From Bradyrhizobium icense (GTDB lineage: Bacteria; Pseudomonadota; Alphaproteobacteria; Rhizobiales; Xanthobacteraceae): a stretch of 64,000 bases of DNA. A program made the position numbers and the translations under genes. The DNA is taken from positions 3,038,001-3,102,000 of the forward strand of contig NZ_CP016428.1 of NCBI RefSeq assembly GCF_001693385.1, given 5' to 3'. Positions 1 through 9,583 of this stretch are shown here, piece after piece; the stretch's first letter is position 1; every line of letters begins with the position of its first letter. The notes below the pieces were generated by a model. That model did not search any database, had not been told where the DNA came from, and saw only the letters and a program-made list of their open reading frames with translations.

Positions 1-2
1 CG

Positions 3-2090
3 GTGAACGGTGAGGCTTGCGCGTTCTGCTGCTACGGCTGCTGTATCGCCTACCAGGTCAAGCACGGCAAAACTGAGGAATGGGAGGCCGCTTGGCTGCT
101 GATTCGGCTCGGTGTCGGCGGCTTTCTCTCCATGAATATCATGCTGTTCAGCCTGCTCCTGTACAGTGACGCCTTCAGCGGCGCGGATGCCGAGATGCTT
201 CCCTGGATTCATCTTCTGCTCTGGCTGTTCGCAACACCCGCGGTGATCATTCTCGGCGGACCGTTTCTGCGCGAGGCGTGGCTCCACGGCATGGAGGGGC
301 GCCTGACCTCCTCGGCACTCATCGTGCTCGGCGTCGGCTCCGCCTACCTTTATTCAGCTTTTGCCACCATCGAGGGCAGCCCGCACGTTTACTTCGATAC
401 GGCCACCATGGTGCTGATGCTGTTCACCGCGGGCTACTATCTCGACGCCGCCGGGCGTGCACGGGCGGCGCGTGACCTGCAGCCGCTCTTGGCCGCGGAA
501 AGTGAGTGGGCCACCGTCGTCATTGGCGACGGAGAGTACCGCCGGCCGGTGCGCGAGGTTGACGCAGGTGTGCTGGTTCGAGTTCGGCCAGGCGAACGCA
601 TTCCCGTCGACGGCGTGATCATGGAGGGCGAATCGCACAACGACGAGGCCCTGATCACAGGCGAAAGCCGGCAGATCGCCAAGGGCGTCGGGTCGCATGT
701 GATCGCCGGCAGCATCAATCTTGACGGGCCCCTCCTGATCCAAAGCAGCGGCGTGGCAAACGCGACCCGCTGGGCGCAGATTTGTCGATCGGTACGGGAT
801 GCATTGATCCGCCGCAGCCCGAGCCAGCGTCTCGCCGACAACATTGTAGGCTTCTTCGTGCCGATTATTCTCGTGCTGGGCATTGGAGCGTCGGTTTACT
901 GGGCGCGGCACTTGCCATTCGACCGCGCGCTATTGATCGGCCTTGCGGTACTGGTGGTGGCCTGTCCCTGCGCGGTCGGGCTGGCGGCACCGATGGCCAC
1001 CTCGCTAGGCATCGGACGGCTGGCCCGACACGGCTGCCTGGTGCGCGACCCGGCCGCGCTTGAGGCGCTGGCGCGCATCGGGCTGATCGCCTTTGACAAG
1101 ACCGGCACGCTCACCTCGGGTCAGGCGCGCGTTGTCGCTATCGACAGCGATGGAACCAGCGCCGATGTGGTGCTCGCGCATGCCGCCGGACTGGAGCGTC
1201 ATTCCGAGCACGGCTTGGGCCGCGCCATAGCTGCAGCGGCAGCTGCGCGCGGGCTCGAGCCAGTCGCCATCCACGACGTTCGAGTCGTGCCGGGGCGTGG
1301 CATCCGTGGCAAGTCGGACGGTCGGATCGTAGCGGCAGGCAGCGCCGCATTGATGCGCGAGTTGGGTTGGTCGCTGACGCCAAATCTGGTTGATTACGGG
1401 AGGCGGCGCGAAGCGAGCAGCCATTCCGTGATCTATGTCGGCTGGGGCGAGCGGGCATATGCTGTGCTCTCACTTGACGATACGCCGCTGCCAGAGGCGC
1501 GCTCGACCGTCGAAGCGCTGCGCCGCCGTGGGGTGCGCGTGACGCTGTTGACCGGCGATCTTCCGGCAGCCGCAGTGCGGATTGCCGCTGCGGTCGGAAT
1601 TGAGAGCGGCGATATCGAAGCGGGCCTCACACCCGAGGCCAAACGTGCGGCGCTGGGACGCCGCCGGCATGACCATGGCATGGTAGCGATGGTCGGCGAC
1701 GGCCTCAATGACGCGCCGGTGTTGGCCGGAGCCGATGTCGGGATCGCTGTCGGTTCGGCGACGGACCTCGCTCGCGAGGCCGCAGCGGTCGTGCTCCCAT
1801 CTGGGGGGCTACGGACGCTGCCGTGGGTGATCGACGTCGCTCGCGCAGTTCGCGCGACCATTCTCACCAACCTGGCGTGGGCGTTCGGTTATAATCTCAT
1901 CGCCATTGGGCTGGCGATGGTCGGAGTCCTCCAGCCAGTGCTGGCGGCGGCAGTGATGGCCGGCTCAAGTATCATCGTCGTCCTGAATTCGCTGCGGCTG
2001 GAGCGGCTGCCCGAACCAGCTCCATCCGCCGCGGCGGAGAGCGCTCCTGCACCTCGCAGCACGGCCACTTCAAATCAAAAAGCGGCATAG
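3..2090 (+). CDS. Heavy-metal (Cu-type) P1B ATPase, 5' end cut by window edge
   Basis: Membrane pump that exports a soft metal ion, probably Cu(I), using ATP. Residues are numbered from the GTG at 3. The translation shows FCCYGC near its start, a membrane region, the CPC ion-binding motif at 321-323, the phosphorylated DKTGT aspartate at 365 and GDGLNDAP at 565-572. The usual P1B 'HP' dipeptide region reads SEHGLG, so the proline is replaced. In this family FCCYGC follows an upstream Cys-rich metal-binding segment, so the true start probably lies before base 1 and the GTG at 3 is only the first codon visible. The 3' end overlaps the convergent flavoprotein gene by 16 bp. FixI/CopA-type pumps of this form often serve cytochrome oxidase assembly. 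Metal specificity rests on CPC alone. Confidence 0.9.
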   Translation: MNGEACAFCCYGCCIAYQVKHGKTEEWEAAWLLIRLGVGGFLSMNIMLFSLLLYSDAFSGADAEMLPWIHLLLWLFATPAVIILGGPFLREAWLHGMEGRLTSSALIVLGVGSAYLYSAFATIEGSPHVYFDTATMVLMLFTAGYYLDAAGRARAARDLQPLLAAESEWATVVIGDGEYRRPVREVDAGVLVRVRPGERIPVDGVIMEGESHNDEALITGESRQIAKGVGSHVIAGSINLDGPLLIQSSGVANATRWAQICRSVRDALIRRSPSQRLADNIVGFFVPIILVLGIGASVYWARHLPFDRALLIGLAVLVVACPCAVGLAAPMATSLGIGRLARHGCLVRDPAALEALARIGLIAFDKTGTLTSGQARVVAIDSDGTSADVVLAHAAGLERHSEHGLGRAIAAAAAARGLEPVAIHDVRVVPGRGIRGKSDGRIVAAGSAALMRELGWSLTPNLVDYGRRREASSHSVIYVGWGERAYAVLSLDDTPLPEARSTVEALRRRGVRVTLLTGDLPAAAVRIAAAVGIESGDIEAGLTPEAKRAALGRRRHDHGMVAMVGDGLNDAPVLAGADVGIAVGSATDLAREAAAVVLPSGGLRTLPWVIDVARAVRATILTNLAWAFGYNLIAIGLAMVGVLQPVLAAAVMAGSSIIVVLNSLRLERLPEPAPSAAAESAPAPRSTATSNQKAA

Positions 2091-3355
2091 CCGAACGTGT
2101 CACGCGTAAAGGCCGTGTACCAGCTTTGCGCCTCGCGTGCGGCCCGGTGGCGGGTTTCGGCGCTTTCCTGCACCTGGCTGACGAAGTTGTCGACGATCTT
2201 GATCGTTCCGGCCGCGGGCTTGAAGCTGATAGCATTGCTCACTGCATCATCGGGACTAAGAAAAGTATAGCAAGTGTTGAATAAATGAGGCGATTTACGC
2301 TCGGACCCGGTCAGCGCCGCGGCTATTGCAAACGCGCAGGCCTTGGCCTGGCTATTCGCAACGAACGCCGATTTCGGCATGTCGCCGGCACTGCTCGCAT
2401 CGCCCACCACATGGATTCCCGGCTGTAGCTTCGATTCGAACGTTATGGGATCGATCGGGCACCAGCCAGATTGATCCACGAGGCCGTTTTGCTGCGCGAA
2501 CTGGCCGGCCATTTGCGGGGGTATGACATTTGCGACCGCGGCCTTGAACGTCTCGCTCGCAGTCTTGACGGATCGCTCCTTCACGTCGATGGCCTTTATT
2601 CCACCGGTGAATTGGGCAGGTAGCCATTCGATCATACCCCGATAGTGTCGCTCCCACGCATCCAGAAATAGATCCTGCGCGTTGAAGCTATCTTTCGCAT
2701 CGAGGATCAGGATCCTCGAGCGCGGCTTATGCTGTTTGAAATAATAAGCAACCAGAGAGGCACGTTCGTATGGGGCGGGCGGACAGCGGAACGGGTTAGG
2801 GGGCGCGACGAGCACGAAGACGCCGCCATCCTCCATGCTTTCGAGCTGCCGTCGCAGCAGCTGCGTCTGCAGGCCTGCGTTCCAGGCATGCGGGATGACC
2901 TGCGTTGCCGCCTCGTCATACCCTGCGAGGGCCCCGTAGTTGAAAGCGATGCCAGGGGCAACGACGACTCGGTCGTAAGGCAATTTTGGACCACTCTTGA
3001 GCCCGACGGTCTTTGCGACCGGATCAACCGCTGCCACGGAGTCATGAATAACATTGATGCCATATCGTTGCGCCAGCGTCTTATAGCCATGCGTAAGCGA
3101 CTCGAGCGAGCATAGCCCGGCGAGGTAAAGGTTGCTGAAAAAGCAGGTTGTATAGTTCGGATTTGGCTCAACCAACGTGATCTCGATCGTTCGCGCGCTG
3201 GCGGCCAAGTACTTGGCGGCCGTGGCACCGCCGATGCCGCCGCCAACAACGACAACCCTCGCTTTGGATTCGCTTGCAGCCAATCGAGGACCGAGCCCTG
3301 CAAGGACCATTGCTCCCGTCGAACGGCCGAACTCTCGACGCGTCCAGGACTTCAT
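2075..3355 (-). CDS. fccB: Flavocytochrome c sulfide dehydrogenase, flavoprotein subunit (FccB/SoxF-like)
   Basis: Oxidises sulfide in the periplasm and passes electrons to the partner cytochrome c. The 426-residue protein begins with a Tat-type RREFGR motif and has an FAD-binding VVVGGGIGG at 36-43. The redox-active disulfide pair typical of the family is visible as C191 (in FRCPPAPYE) and C362 (in FNTCYTFL), and a second nucleotide-binding VVGDAS lies near 317. Its ATG overlaps the stop of the upstream cytochrome gene (ATGA, 3352-3355), so the two are translationally coupled. It is the last gene of the groEL-soxY-soxZ-cytochrome run. A related sulfide:quinone reductase is less likely because a cytochrome partner is present. 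Confidence 0.9.
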   Translation of the reverse strand: MKSWTRREFGRSTGAMVLAGLGPRLAASESKARVVVVGGGIGGATAAKYLAASARTIEITLVEPNPNYTTCFFSNLYLAGLCSLESLTHGYKTLAQRYGINVIHDSVAAVDPVAKTVGLKSGPKLPYDRVVVAPGIAFNYGALAGYDEAATQVIPHAWNAGLQTQLLRRQLESMEDGGVFVLVAPPNPFRCPPAPYERASLVAYYFKQHKPRSRILILDAKDSFNAQDLFLDAWERHYRGMIEWLPAQFTGGIKAIDVKERSVKTASETFKAAVANVIPPQMAGQFAQQNGLVDQSGWCPIDPITFESKLQPGIHVVGDASSAGDMPKSAFVANSQAKACAFAIAAALTGSERKSPHLFNTCYTFLSPDDAVSNAISFKPAAGTIKIVDNFVSQVQESAETRHRAAREAQSWYTAFTRDTFGYAAF

Positions 3356-3669
3356 GGCCTAACCTGCTTGTTCAGAGCTGCGAGATAGCGCGCCACGATC
3401 ACGATTTCTTCATCGCTGAGCGACAGGGTGACGGCGCGCATGATATGGCTCGGGCGCTCACGCGATCTGTACGCAAGCATTGCGCGGGTGAGCATCTCCG
3501 GACTCATGCCGAGGATCGTCGGAATACTACCATCGCCGCCATCCAGACGATGGCAGGACGTGCACATCGCGGCTAGTTTGGCTCCGTCATCGCGGTCCGC
3601 CGCCTGGCCGCGATCGGCGAGAATCATGAGAAAACCTGCAGCAACCGAAACGGCGATCATTTGGCGCAT
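3352..3669 (-). CDS. Small c-type cytochrome, partner of the sulfide dehydrogenase (SoxE/FccA-like)
   Basis: Monohaem cytochrome c that would accept electrons from the adjacent flavoprotein. The 105-residue translation has a signal peptide (about residues 1-23) and one haem site, CTSCH at 36-40. Candidate distal Met ligands are in GMSPEML and HIMRAV. It is coupled to the flavoprotein gene by an ATGA overlap and follows soxZ by 84 bp. Classical FccA is dihaem, and this single-haem form fits the SoxE/short FccA type. No strong Shine-Dalgarno precedes the ATG at 3669. Confidence 0.88.
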   Translation of the reverse strand: MRQMIAVSVAAGFLMILADRGQAADRDDGAKLAAMCTSCHRLDGGDGSIPTILGMSPEMLTRAMLAYRSRERPSHIMRAVTLSLSDEEIVIVARYLAALNKQVRP

Positions 3670-3753
3670 GCTGAGAGCAGCTCGATCTTGGTATCTGCGG
3701 TCATCGATCCCTTTGCGTGGGACGAAGCAATATGGCCCGTCAATGCAACACTG

Positions 3754-4080
3754 TTAAGTGACCGTTAGGTGGTGCTCCAATGCGTAGATGCCGCCGCCAT
3801 CCTCTTCCCAAACGAACTCGAGCCGGCCGCTTTCTGTCGCACGCAAGTAGAATTCAATGAAGGGATTCGCCGCTACGGCTTCGTGGAGATCGACGCTGAA
3901 CACCACGGCGTCATTGTGACGGCAGGTAAACTTGTTGATGATCCTGCGCGAGATGACATTGCCTTGGTCATCGTGCCGCAGGCCGGTCTCCATCCGATGG
4001 CTGATCAACGTCTTGACCGGAAACACTTCACCATTCGCGGCGGCGCTTGGCACTTGCACCCGGGGTGCCGGAGTGAACAT
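3754..4080 (-). CDS. soxZ: Thiosulfate oxidation carrier protein SoxZ
   Basis: SoxZ pairs with SoxY to form the carrier on which sulfur substrates are covalently held in the periplasmic Sox pathway. The 108-residue protein has the usual length, no signal peptide (it is normally exported with SoxY), and family-typical segments such as ISHRMETG and INKFTC. A strong GGAGGAGG Shine-Dalgarno precedes the ATG. It starts 15 bp after the soxY stop, so they form one transcript. soxAX, soxB and soxCD are not in this window, so a full Sox system cannot be claimed here. Confidence 0.93.
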   Translation of the reverse strand: MFTPAPRVQVPSAAANGEVFPVKTLISHRMETGLRHDDQGNVISRRIINKFTCRHNDAVVFSVDLHEAVAANPFIEFYLRATESGRLEFVWEEDGGGIYALEHHLTVT

Positions 4081-4095
4081 TCCGAACCTCCTCCG

Positions 4096-4560
4096 TTACT
4101 TGCATCCATTGGTGGCGACCTCGACCCAAGTCTCGGTCATCAGCAACGTACCGTCGTTCATCTCCGCCACCGCCAGGACATATTGCGGTTCGGCGAGGCG
4201 AATGCGCGTCGACACGCGGGGTTCACTGCGTCGTGGGACAAAATGAAAGGTGGCAACCTCGACAAGCGGATTTCGCGACGCCAGCACCCTGACTTGCCTG
4301 ACGTGATCGGATTCAGTCATGGGACTATCGATCACGAGCGTGAGTGGCACGGTGTAGCCATTCGGAAAGACCTGCGGCATCTGCAGATGCAGACGATCCG
4401 ACGTAGTCGCGACTTTTCCGGTCAGTTGCTTAACGAACTCCACCGCATCGCTCGGGGGCGGTGAGGCGCCGAGAGCGGTGCTCGCGAGTCCGGCGCTCCC
4501 CGCAACGGCGGCGGTCAAGACGGTTCGGCGCGTAAAGCCACGTGACCTTTTCCTCTCCAA
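4096..4560 (-). CDS. soxY: Thiosulfate oxidation carrier protein SoxY with atypical C-terminus
   Basis: SoxY carries sulfur intermediates on a cysteine at the end of a flexible C-terminal arm. The body matches the family and an N-terminal FTRRTVLTA resembles a Tat signal. I chose the TTG at 4560 because AGGAAGGA lies just upstream; the reading frame opens further but runs into groEL. This gives 154 residues, normal for SoxY. The groEL stop is only 28 bp upstream. Oddity: the usual terminal GGCGG motif is here VATNGCK. The cysteine is kept with one preceding glycine, but it is penultimate and followed by Lys. Whether the arm still works is unknown. Confidence 0.9.
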   Translation of the reverse strand: MERKRSRGFTRRTVLTAAVAGSAGLASTALGASPPPSDAVEFVKQLTGKVATTSDRLHLQMPQVFPNGYTVPLTLVIDSPMTESDHVRQVRVLASRNPLVEVATFHFVPRRSEPRVSTRIRLAEPQYVLAVAEMNDGTLLMTETWVEVATNGCK

Positions 4561-4588
4561 CGCGAGATCCTTCCTCTCGTCGCGATCG

Positions 4589-6232
4589 TCAGAACTCCAT
4601 GTCGCCGTGATGGTGGTCGTGATCATGCCCCGGCAAAGGTGGAGGCGGCGGCGTCGGCAGCTCGGCAACCAAGGCCTCAGTGGTGATGAGTAGGCCGGCG
4701 ACCGAGACCGCGTCCTGCAGCGCGATGCGCACCACCTTGGTTGGATCGATGATGCCCCTGGAGACCAGGTCACCGTACTCGCAGGTCTGGGCATCATAAC
4801 CCCAGTTGTACTGCTCCTTCTCCAGGATCTTGCCGATCACCACCGAGGCGTCGTCGCCAGCGTTTAGTGCTATCTGGCGCGCTGGCCAACTGATTGCCTT
4901 CTTGACGATGTCAACGCCATGCTTCTGGTCCTCGTTGGCTGGCTTTAACCGGTCGAGCACCTTGGCGGCGCGCAGCAGCGCGACGCCGCCGCCCGGCAAA
5001 ATGCCTTCCTCAACCGCGGCGCGTGTCGCATGCATCGCGTCGTCGACGCGATCCTTGCGCTCCCTCGCGTCGATCTCGGTGGCCCCGCCGACATGGATCA
5101 CCGCCACCCCGCCGGCGAGCTTGGCGAGCCGCTCCTCTAGCTTCTCGCGGTCATAGTCGGAGGTGGTCTCCGCGATATGGTTCTTGATCTGGTTGATGCG
5201 GGCCTCGATGTCCGCCTTCTTGCCGGCGCCACCGACGATCGTGGTGCTTTCCTTGTCGACCATTACCGTTCTGGCGCGGCCGAGCATGTCGAGCGTGGCG
5301 TTCTCAAGCTTGATGCCGAGATCTTCCAAGAAGGCGGTACCACCGGTAAGGATGGCGACGTCTTGCAGCATCGCCTTGCGGCGATCGCCAAAGCCGGGCG
5401 CTTTCACCGCCGCGACCTTGAGGCCGCCGCGCAGCTTGTTGACCACGAGGGTGGCAAGTGCTTCGCCTTCGACCTCTTCGGCGATAATGAGCAGCGGCTT
5501 ACCCGTCTGCGCCAGGGCTTCCAACAGTGGCAGCAGTTCCCGCAAGTCCGAGAGCTTCTTCTCATATGCGAGGACGTAGGGATTCTCTATCTCCACCCGC
5601 ATCTTGTCGGCATTGGTGATGAAGTAGGGCGAGAGATAGCCCCGATCGAACTGCATGCCCTCGACTACGTCGAGCTCGGTCTCAATCGACTTCGCTTCTT
5701 CCGCCGTGATCACGCCCTCATTGCCTACCTTTTTCATGGCCTCGGCGAGCAACCTGCCGATTTCGGCATCGCCATTGGCGGAGATGGTGCCGACCTGCGC
5801 GATCTCGTCGTTGGAAGTTATCTTCTTCGAGTTCCTCTTGAGATCCTCGACGACAGCCTCGGCCGCAAGGTCGATGCCGCGCTTCAGGTCCATCGGATTC
5901 ATGCCGGCGGCGACTGCCTTGGTGCCTTCGCGAACGAGGGAAGCCGCCAGCACGATTGCAGTGGTTGTGCCGTCACCGGCGACATAGGAGGTCTTGCTCG
6001 CGACCTCGCGCACGAGCCGCGCCCCCATGTTCTCGAATTTGTTCTCGAGCTCGATATCTCCGGCGACCGTCACACCATCCTTGGTAATGCGGGGTGTGCC
6101 AAACGACTTTTCCATTACCACGTTGCGGCCCTTGGGCCCGAGCGTCACCTGCACCGCGTTGGCAAGCATGTCGATACCGCGCAGCATGCTTTCACGCGCC
6201 CTACCGGAAAATGCGATTTGCTTGCCTACCAT
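4589..6232 (-). CDS. groEL: Chaperonin GroEL paralogue with His-rich tail
   Basis: ATP-driven 60-kDa chaperonin subunit. The 547-residue protein is colinear with GroEL ([39 protein letters not shown]). Two oddities: there is no groES beside it, and instead of a Gly-Met repeat the C-terminus is a proline run followed by [12 protein letters not shown], a possible metal-binding tail. It is the first gene of a run continuing into soxY, soxZ, cytochrome c and fccB. The 227-bp region upstream, shared with the divergent OxyR-like gene, holds no CIRCE element, so HrcA control is not apparent. I infer a dedicated chaperone for the sulfur enzymes or a redox-stress paralogue; a housekeeping groESL should exist elsewhere. 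Confidence 0.96.
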   Translation of the reverse strand: MVGKQIAFSGRARESMLRGIDMLANAVQVTLGPKGRNVVMEKSFGTPRITKDGVTVAGDIELENKFENMGARLVREVASKTSYVAGDGTTTAIVLAASLVREGTKAVAAGMNPMDLKRGIDLAAEAVVEDLKRNSKKITSNDEIAQVGTISANGDAEIGRLLAEAMKKVGNEGVITAEEAKSIETELDVVEGMQFDRGYLSPYFITNADKMRVEIENPYVLAYEKKLSDLRELLPLLEALAQTGKPLLIIAEEVEGEALATLVVNKLRGGLKVAAVKAPGFGDRRKAMLQDVAILTGGTAFLEDLGIKLENATLDMLGRARTVMVDKESTTIVGGAGKKADIEARINQIKNHIAETTSDYDREKLEERLAKLAGGVAVIHVGGATEIDARERKDRVDDAMHATRAAVEEGILPGGGVALLRAAKVLDRLKPANEDQKHGVDIVKKAISWPARQIALNAGDDASVVIGKILEKEQYNWGYDAQTCEYGDLVSRGIIDPTKVVRIALQDAVSVAGLLITTEALVAELPTPPPPPLPGHDHDHHHGDMEF

Positions 6233-6459
6233 GGATGGTTCCCGACTTGATCAGGCCAGGGGCGCCGCGGGCGTCTAAGTCCGAACTTGCGAGCCTCCCT
6301 TTGCTTGTCCGCACAACAGCGACCCTCGGAGCGTGCACGTGCGGCGCGCTTGCGCTGGTGATTTCAACTCACACGATTTCAAGCCGTCCAATGTTTTAAG
6401 CTAGCGGCCAAAAAGCCAATCAAATTGCTTTGCCGCGGCATTAAGAATATCTTATCAGG

Positions 6460-7396
6460 GTGATCACGACCCGGCAGCTTTGCTATCTTGATGCGCTTGC
6501 CCGTCATCAGCATTTCGGACGAGCCGCGGCGGAGTGTTGTGTCAGCCAGCCCGCTCTTTCAATGCAGATCCACGAACTGGAAGGGCTTCTCGGCATAGAG
6601 TTGATCGAGCGGCGCCCGGGCGCGCCGATGTTCACCGAACTTGGCATCGAGATCGCGCAACGCGCCGGAGTGATCCTTGGTGCAGTGCGCGACCTAACAG
6701 ACCTGGCTCAACACGGAGCCAAGGTGCTGAGCGGAACGTTGCGCCTCGGCGTCATCCCGACGCTGGCGCCGTATATATTGCCGCGGTTGCTGCCGCAACT
6801 GGAGCTCGGGTATCCCGATCTGCGCCTTGATTTGGTGGAAGCACAGACCAAGGTGCTGCTCGCTGATCTCGAGCGTGGCGCTCTCGAAGTATTGTTGTTG
6901 GCGTTGCCGCTCAAGGTGGCAGCGGTTGAAGTTTTACATCTTGTGAGAGATCGCTTCCTCTTTGCTGTACCCGCCGGCGATCCCCTTCCGGAAACCGCGC
7001 GTGTGACGCCCTGCGAGGTGAAGAAGCGTAAGCTCATTCTGCTGGAAGAAGGTCATTGTCTGCGGGATCAGGCGCTCGACTATTGTGCCAAGGGGCGTTG
7101 GACTGTGGCCTCGAGCCTCAGTGCAACGAGCGGTGATGCAGATGGTGGCGAGCGGATATGGCGCCACGCTAGTTCCAGAAGTAGCGGCCGATGCCGAGTT
7201 GCGTGATGATCGAGTGAAACTCCTGCGTTTTGTCGAACCGCAACCCAGCCGCCATATCGGGCTTGCGTGGCGCCGGACGTCTCCACGCAAGGTCGACTTC
7301 CTGGCGCTCGGTCAGATGGTGAAGAACGCGCTGAACACACCCGTCCGGCCGCAATGTATCCGCCACGAGCGCACCGGCCTGCGAACGGAAATCTAG
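6460..7396 (+). pseudogene. OxyR-like LysR regulator, frameshifted
   Basis: LysR-family transcription factor of the OxyR type. From a GTG at 6460 the N-terminal winged helix (residues about 1-60, with FGRAAAECCVSQPALSMQ) and the effector domain read well to LEEGHCLRDQAL near 7080. The frame then turns to nonsense. The expected continuation (VMQMVASGYGATLVPEVA) is in the next frame from about 7130 and runs to a TAG at 7394-7396. A one-base gain or two-base loss near 7100-7130 explains this. The rejoined length of about 310 residues matches OxyR, and the GHCLRD cysteine corresponds to the peroxide-sensing region. It is divergent from groEL-sox and so a candidate regulator of that operon. Real decay and sequencing error cannot be told apart here. 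Confidence 0.85.
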
Positions 7397-7633
7397 TAGA
7401 AAGCAGTCGGGGTCTCTAGTGAAACCGCGCATGGCCCGAGGAGATCGCTGCGGCGGTTTTTTGGCTCTGCAGCCCTGGTTCGAGCTTCGTGATCGGCCAC
7501 GCACTCGCTGTGGATGACGGCTACACGGCTCTTTGACGACGAAAACCGCGGCATTCTCTCGCCTTTGCGCGAGAGGATACCTATGTTGCGGAGTACCTGC
7601 AGCGTCCCCAAAGCGACAATGGGAGGTATGCTC

Positions 7634-8702
7634 ATGGACGCGCCGAGCAAGGAATTTGCGTTTGCGGCCAGCCTCGAGGAGCTGAAGCTCAAGGGGCGGC
7701 TCGTTGTGCGCGGTGACCATCGTCCGATCCTTGTCATCTACGACCGCGGACGTGCCTTCGCCCTCGACAATCGGTGCCCGCATATGGGCTTCCCGCTGGA
7801 GCGCGGCAGCGTCGAGGACGGCATCCTGACCTGTCACTGGCACCACGCGCGCTTCGATCTCGAAAGCGGCTGCACCTTCGACCTGTGGGCGGACGACGTG
7901 CCGATCTGCCCGGTCGAGGTGCGCAATGGTGACGTCTGGGTGAAGACCACGTTCACGCATGCCGATCTCGCCGCGCACTGGCATCAGCGGCTTGCGAACG
8001 GCCTTGCCCACAATCTTGGCCTCGTCATTGCCAAGGCCATACATGGTCAGCTCGCGGCCGGCGTACCGCAGACCGAAATCGTACGGGAGGTGGCGCTGTT
8101 CGGGGCGCAAAATCGCGACGGCTGGGGCGTCGGTCTTACGATCCTTACGGCACTCGCCAATATCCTGCCCTTGCTGCCGGAGAATGAAGCCTATCTCGCT
8201 CTATTCCACGGCGCACGCCGCGTGGCGGCGGACTGCGACGGCGAGGCGCCGCGGCGGGAACGCGCGCCGCTTGGAAGCCGGCCGGACCCGGCCACGCTCA
8301 AACGCTGGCTGCGGCGTTGGACAAACGTGCGCCATCGCGGATCCAGAAACGATCGGCACCGCCTTGCTCGACGCCTTCGACCGGCAGAGGCAGGTCGATC
8401 TCGCCGCAAGCCTGGTGGCACGGCATCTCACGCTCGGCCATTCGCCGCAGGCGCTGATCGCCACGCTCGCGCATGCGGTGCTGCGCGAAGATGCAGGCTT
8501 CCATGCGTATCAGATGCTGGAGGCGGGAGTCCGGCAGTTCGGCGCGTGGGGCGACACGGACGAGGGCCGGCACATCCTGATCGCAGTAGCCCGCTATCTG
8601 GCGGCCCATTCACCGACGGAACGCGCGTCGCTGCAGACGGCCGACATCGCCTGCCGCTTGATGCGGGGTGGCGAGCTGCATCAAGAGGCTGGATCGTCCT
8701 GA
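7634..8702 (+). pseudogene. Rieske [2Fe-2S] protein with helical C-terminal domain, frameshifted
   Basis: Residues 1-110 from the ATG at 7634 (GGGAGG Shine-Dalgarno seven bases upstream) form a Rieske ferredoxin-like domain with cluster ligands C48/H50 and C67/H70. A helical region follows (HNLGLVIAKAIHG, GWGVGLTILTALANIL) to WLRRWTNVRHR near 8335. There the frame is lost, and the natural continuation (DPETIGTALLDAFD onward) is one frame away to the TGA at 8700-8702. Rejoined length is about 355 residues. The role is unknown: a cluster-carrying electron-transfer or oxygenase-like partner is possible. It lies 3' of the also frameshifted OxyR-like gene on the same strand, so both may be decaying together or share sequence errors. 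Confidence 0.82.
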
Positions 8703-8847
8703 CGTCACACGCTGAGGCGCACTGAGGGCGATCTGAAAGCAGACCTAACGCGTTGCGATCTTCGCCGCGATCCTGGCGCGCGCTTCGTCGCGTTCGCGTC
8801 AGCTGCAGGTGGCGCTGCACCCTGTCGGCTTCGGCTTCATCCAGCCA

Positions 8848-9333
8848 CTACAGCTTGTAGCCGATCTTGCGCAGCAGGTCTTTCCGCCACGCAATGTCGA
8901 CGTCGGTTTCGACACCCAGCGGCGAGGCGCCATCCACCACGCCGAGCACGCCGCGGCCCAGCTCCGTTTGCGCGACGATCACCTGTGTCGGGTTGGCCGT
9001 CGCGCAATAGATGCGGCAGACTTCCGGCACCGCGCGCACCGCAGCCAGCACGTTGACGGGAAAGAACCCGTCGCCCAGGAAGATCAGGAAAGTGTGGCCG
9101 GCGCCGATGGCCAATGCGTTGTCGCGTGCGAGGGCGAGGGCGGGTTCGTCATTACCCGACCAGCGCACCAGCCGGTTACCAGAGGCCTCGCAGAAGGCCA
9201 GCCCGAAGCGGATGCGCGGAACCGCGCCCACCAGCGCCTCGTGAAGGTCTTCCACGGTCTTGATGAAATGCGACTGGCCGAAAATGAAGTTGGCGTCGTC
9301 CGGCTTGACGATGGGCACCACGGTGAGTTCCAT
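8848..9333 (-). CDS. Adenosine-specific kinase family protein
   Basis: 161-residue protein matching the adenosine-specific kinase family along its length: GQSHFIKTVEDLHEAL, FGLAFCEASG, IYCATANPTQVIVA, GVVDGASPLGVE and the terminal WRKDLLRKIGYKL. The ATG at 9333 was chosen because an AGGAG lies seven bases upstream and the protein then starts MELTVVPI as expected; upstream codons are not family-like. It follows the small ORF 9356-9583 by 22 bp and lies in a minus-strand run with the broken AmrS gene. The family is thought to bind or phosphorylate adenosine, but physiological evidence is thin. A link with adenosine released by SAM chemistry is my inference. Confidence 0.88.
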   Translation of the reverse strand: MELTVVPIVKPDDANFIFGQSHFIKTVEDLHEALVGAVPRIRFGLAFCEASGNRLVRWSGNDEPALALARDNALAIGAGHTFLIFLGDGFFPVNVLAAVRAVPEVCRIYCATANPTQVIVAQTELGRGVLGVVDGASPLGVETDVDIAWRKDLLRKIGYKL

Positions 9334-9355
9334 GGCTGCGCTCCTGCAGGGTGAG

Positions 9356-9583
9356 CTACGCAATCGATGGTAAGCCGCCGGAAGGTGATTGCAAGCCGCC
9401 ACAGGCGGCCGATTTTGCTGCCACCCACGCTTCGGCTTCCTCGCGGGTCGCCTGGACCACTTCGCCGGCCGCGTTGATGGCGCGGAACATCACGGCAGCC
9501 TTGCCGAATAGCGATTCATCCCGATCCCCCGCAAATCGCGAGACAATCATGTCTCGGCAATCAGTCCAAGCGAGCCGGGTCAT
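9356..9583 (-). CDS. Small protein of unknown function, coupled to AmrS
   Basis: A 75-residue ORF whose ATG overlaps the stop codon of the upstream AmrS frame (ATGA at 9580-9583) and whose stop lies 22 bp before the kinase start. This is the geometry of a genuine translationally coupled gene. The sequence (starting MTRLAWTDCRDMIVSRFAG) has no signal peptide or membrane segment and includes an acidic/alanine-rich helix around QATREEAEAWVAA. I do not recognise the family. Because the preceding gene carries a stop codon, its translation may now be impaired. Confidence 0.5.
   Translation of the reverse strand: MTRLAWTDCRDMIVSRFAGDRDESLFGKAAVMFRAINAAGEVVQATREEAEAWVAAKSAACGGLQSPSGGLPSIA

Noticed and set aside
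5177..6250. Long open frame antisense to groEL (357 codons)
   Set aside because: GroEL is unambiguous on the minus strand; the opposite frame is open because of high-GC codon bias and has no domain or ribosome site.
6233..6459. CIRCE element upstream of groEL
   Set aside because: I looked for TTAGCACTC-N9-GAGTGCTAA and close variants in the intergenic region and found none.
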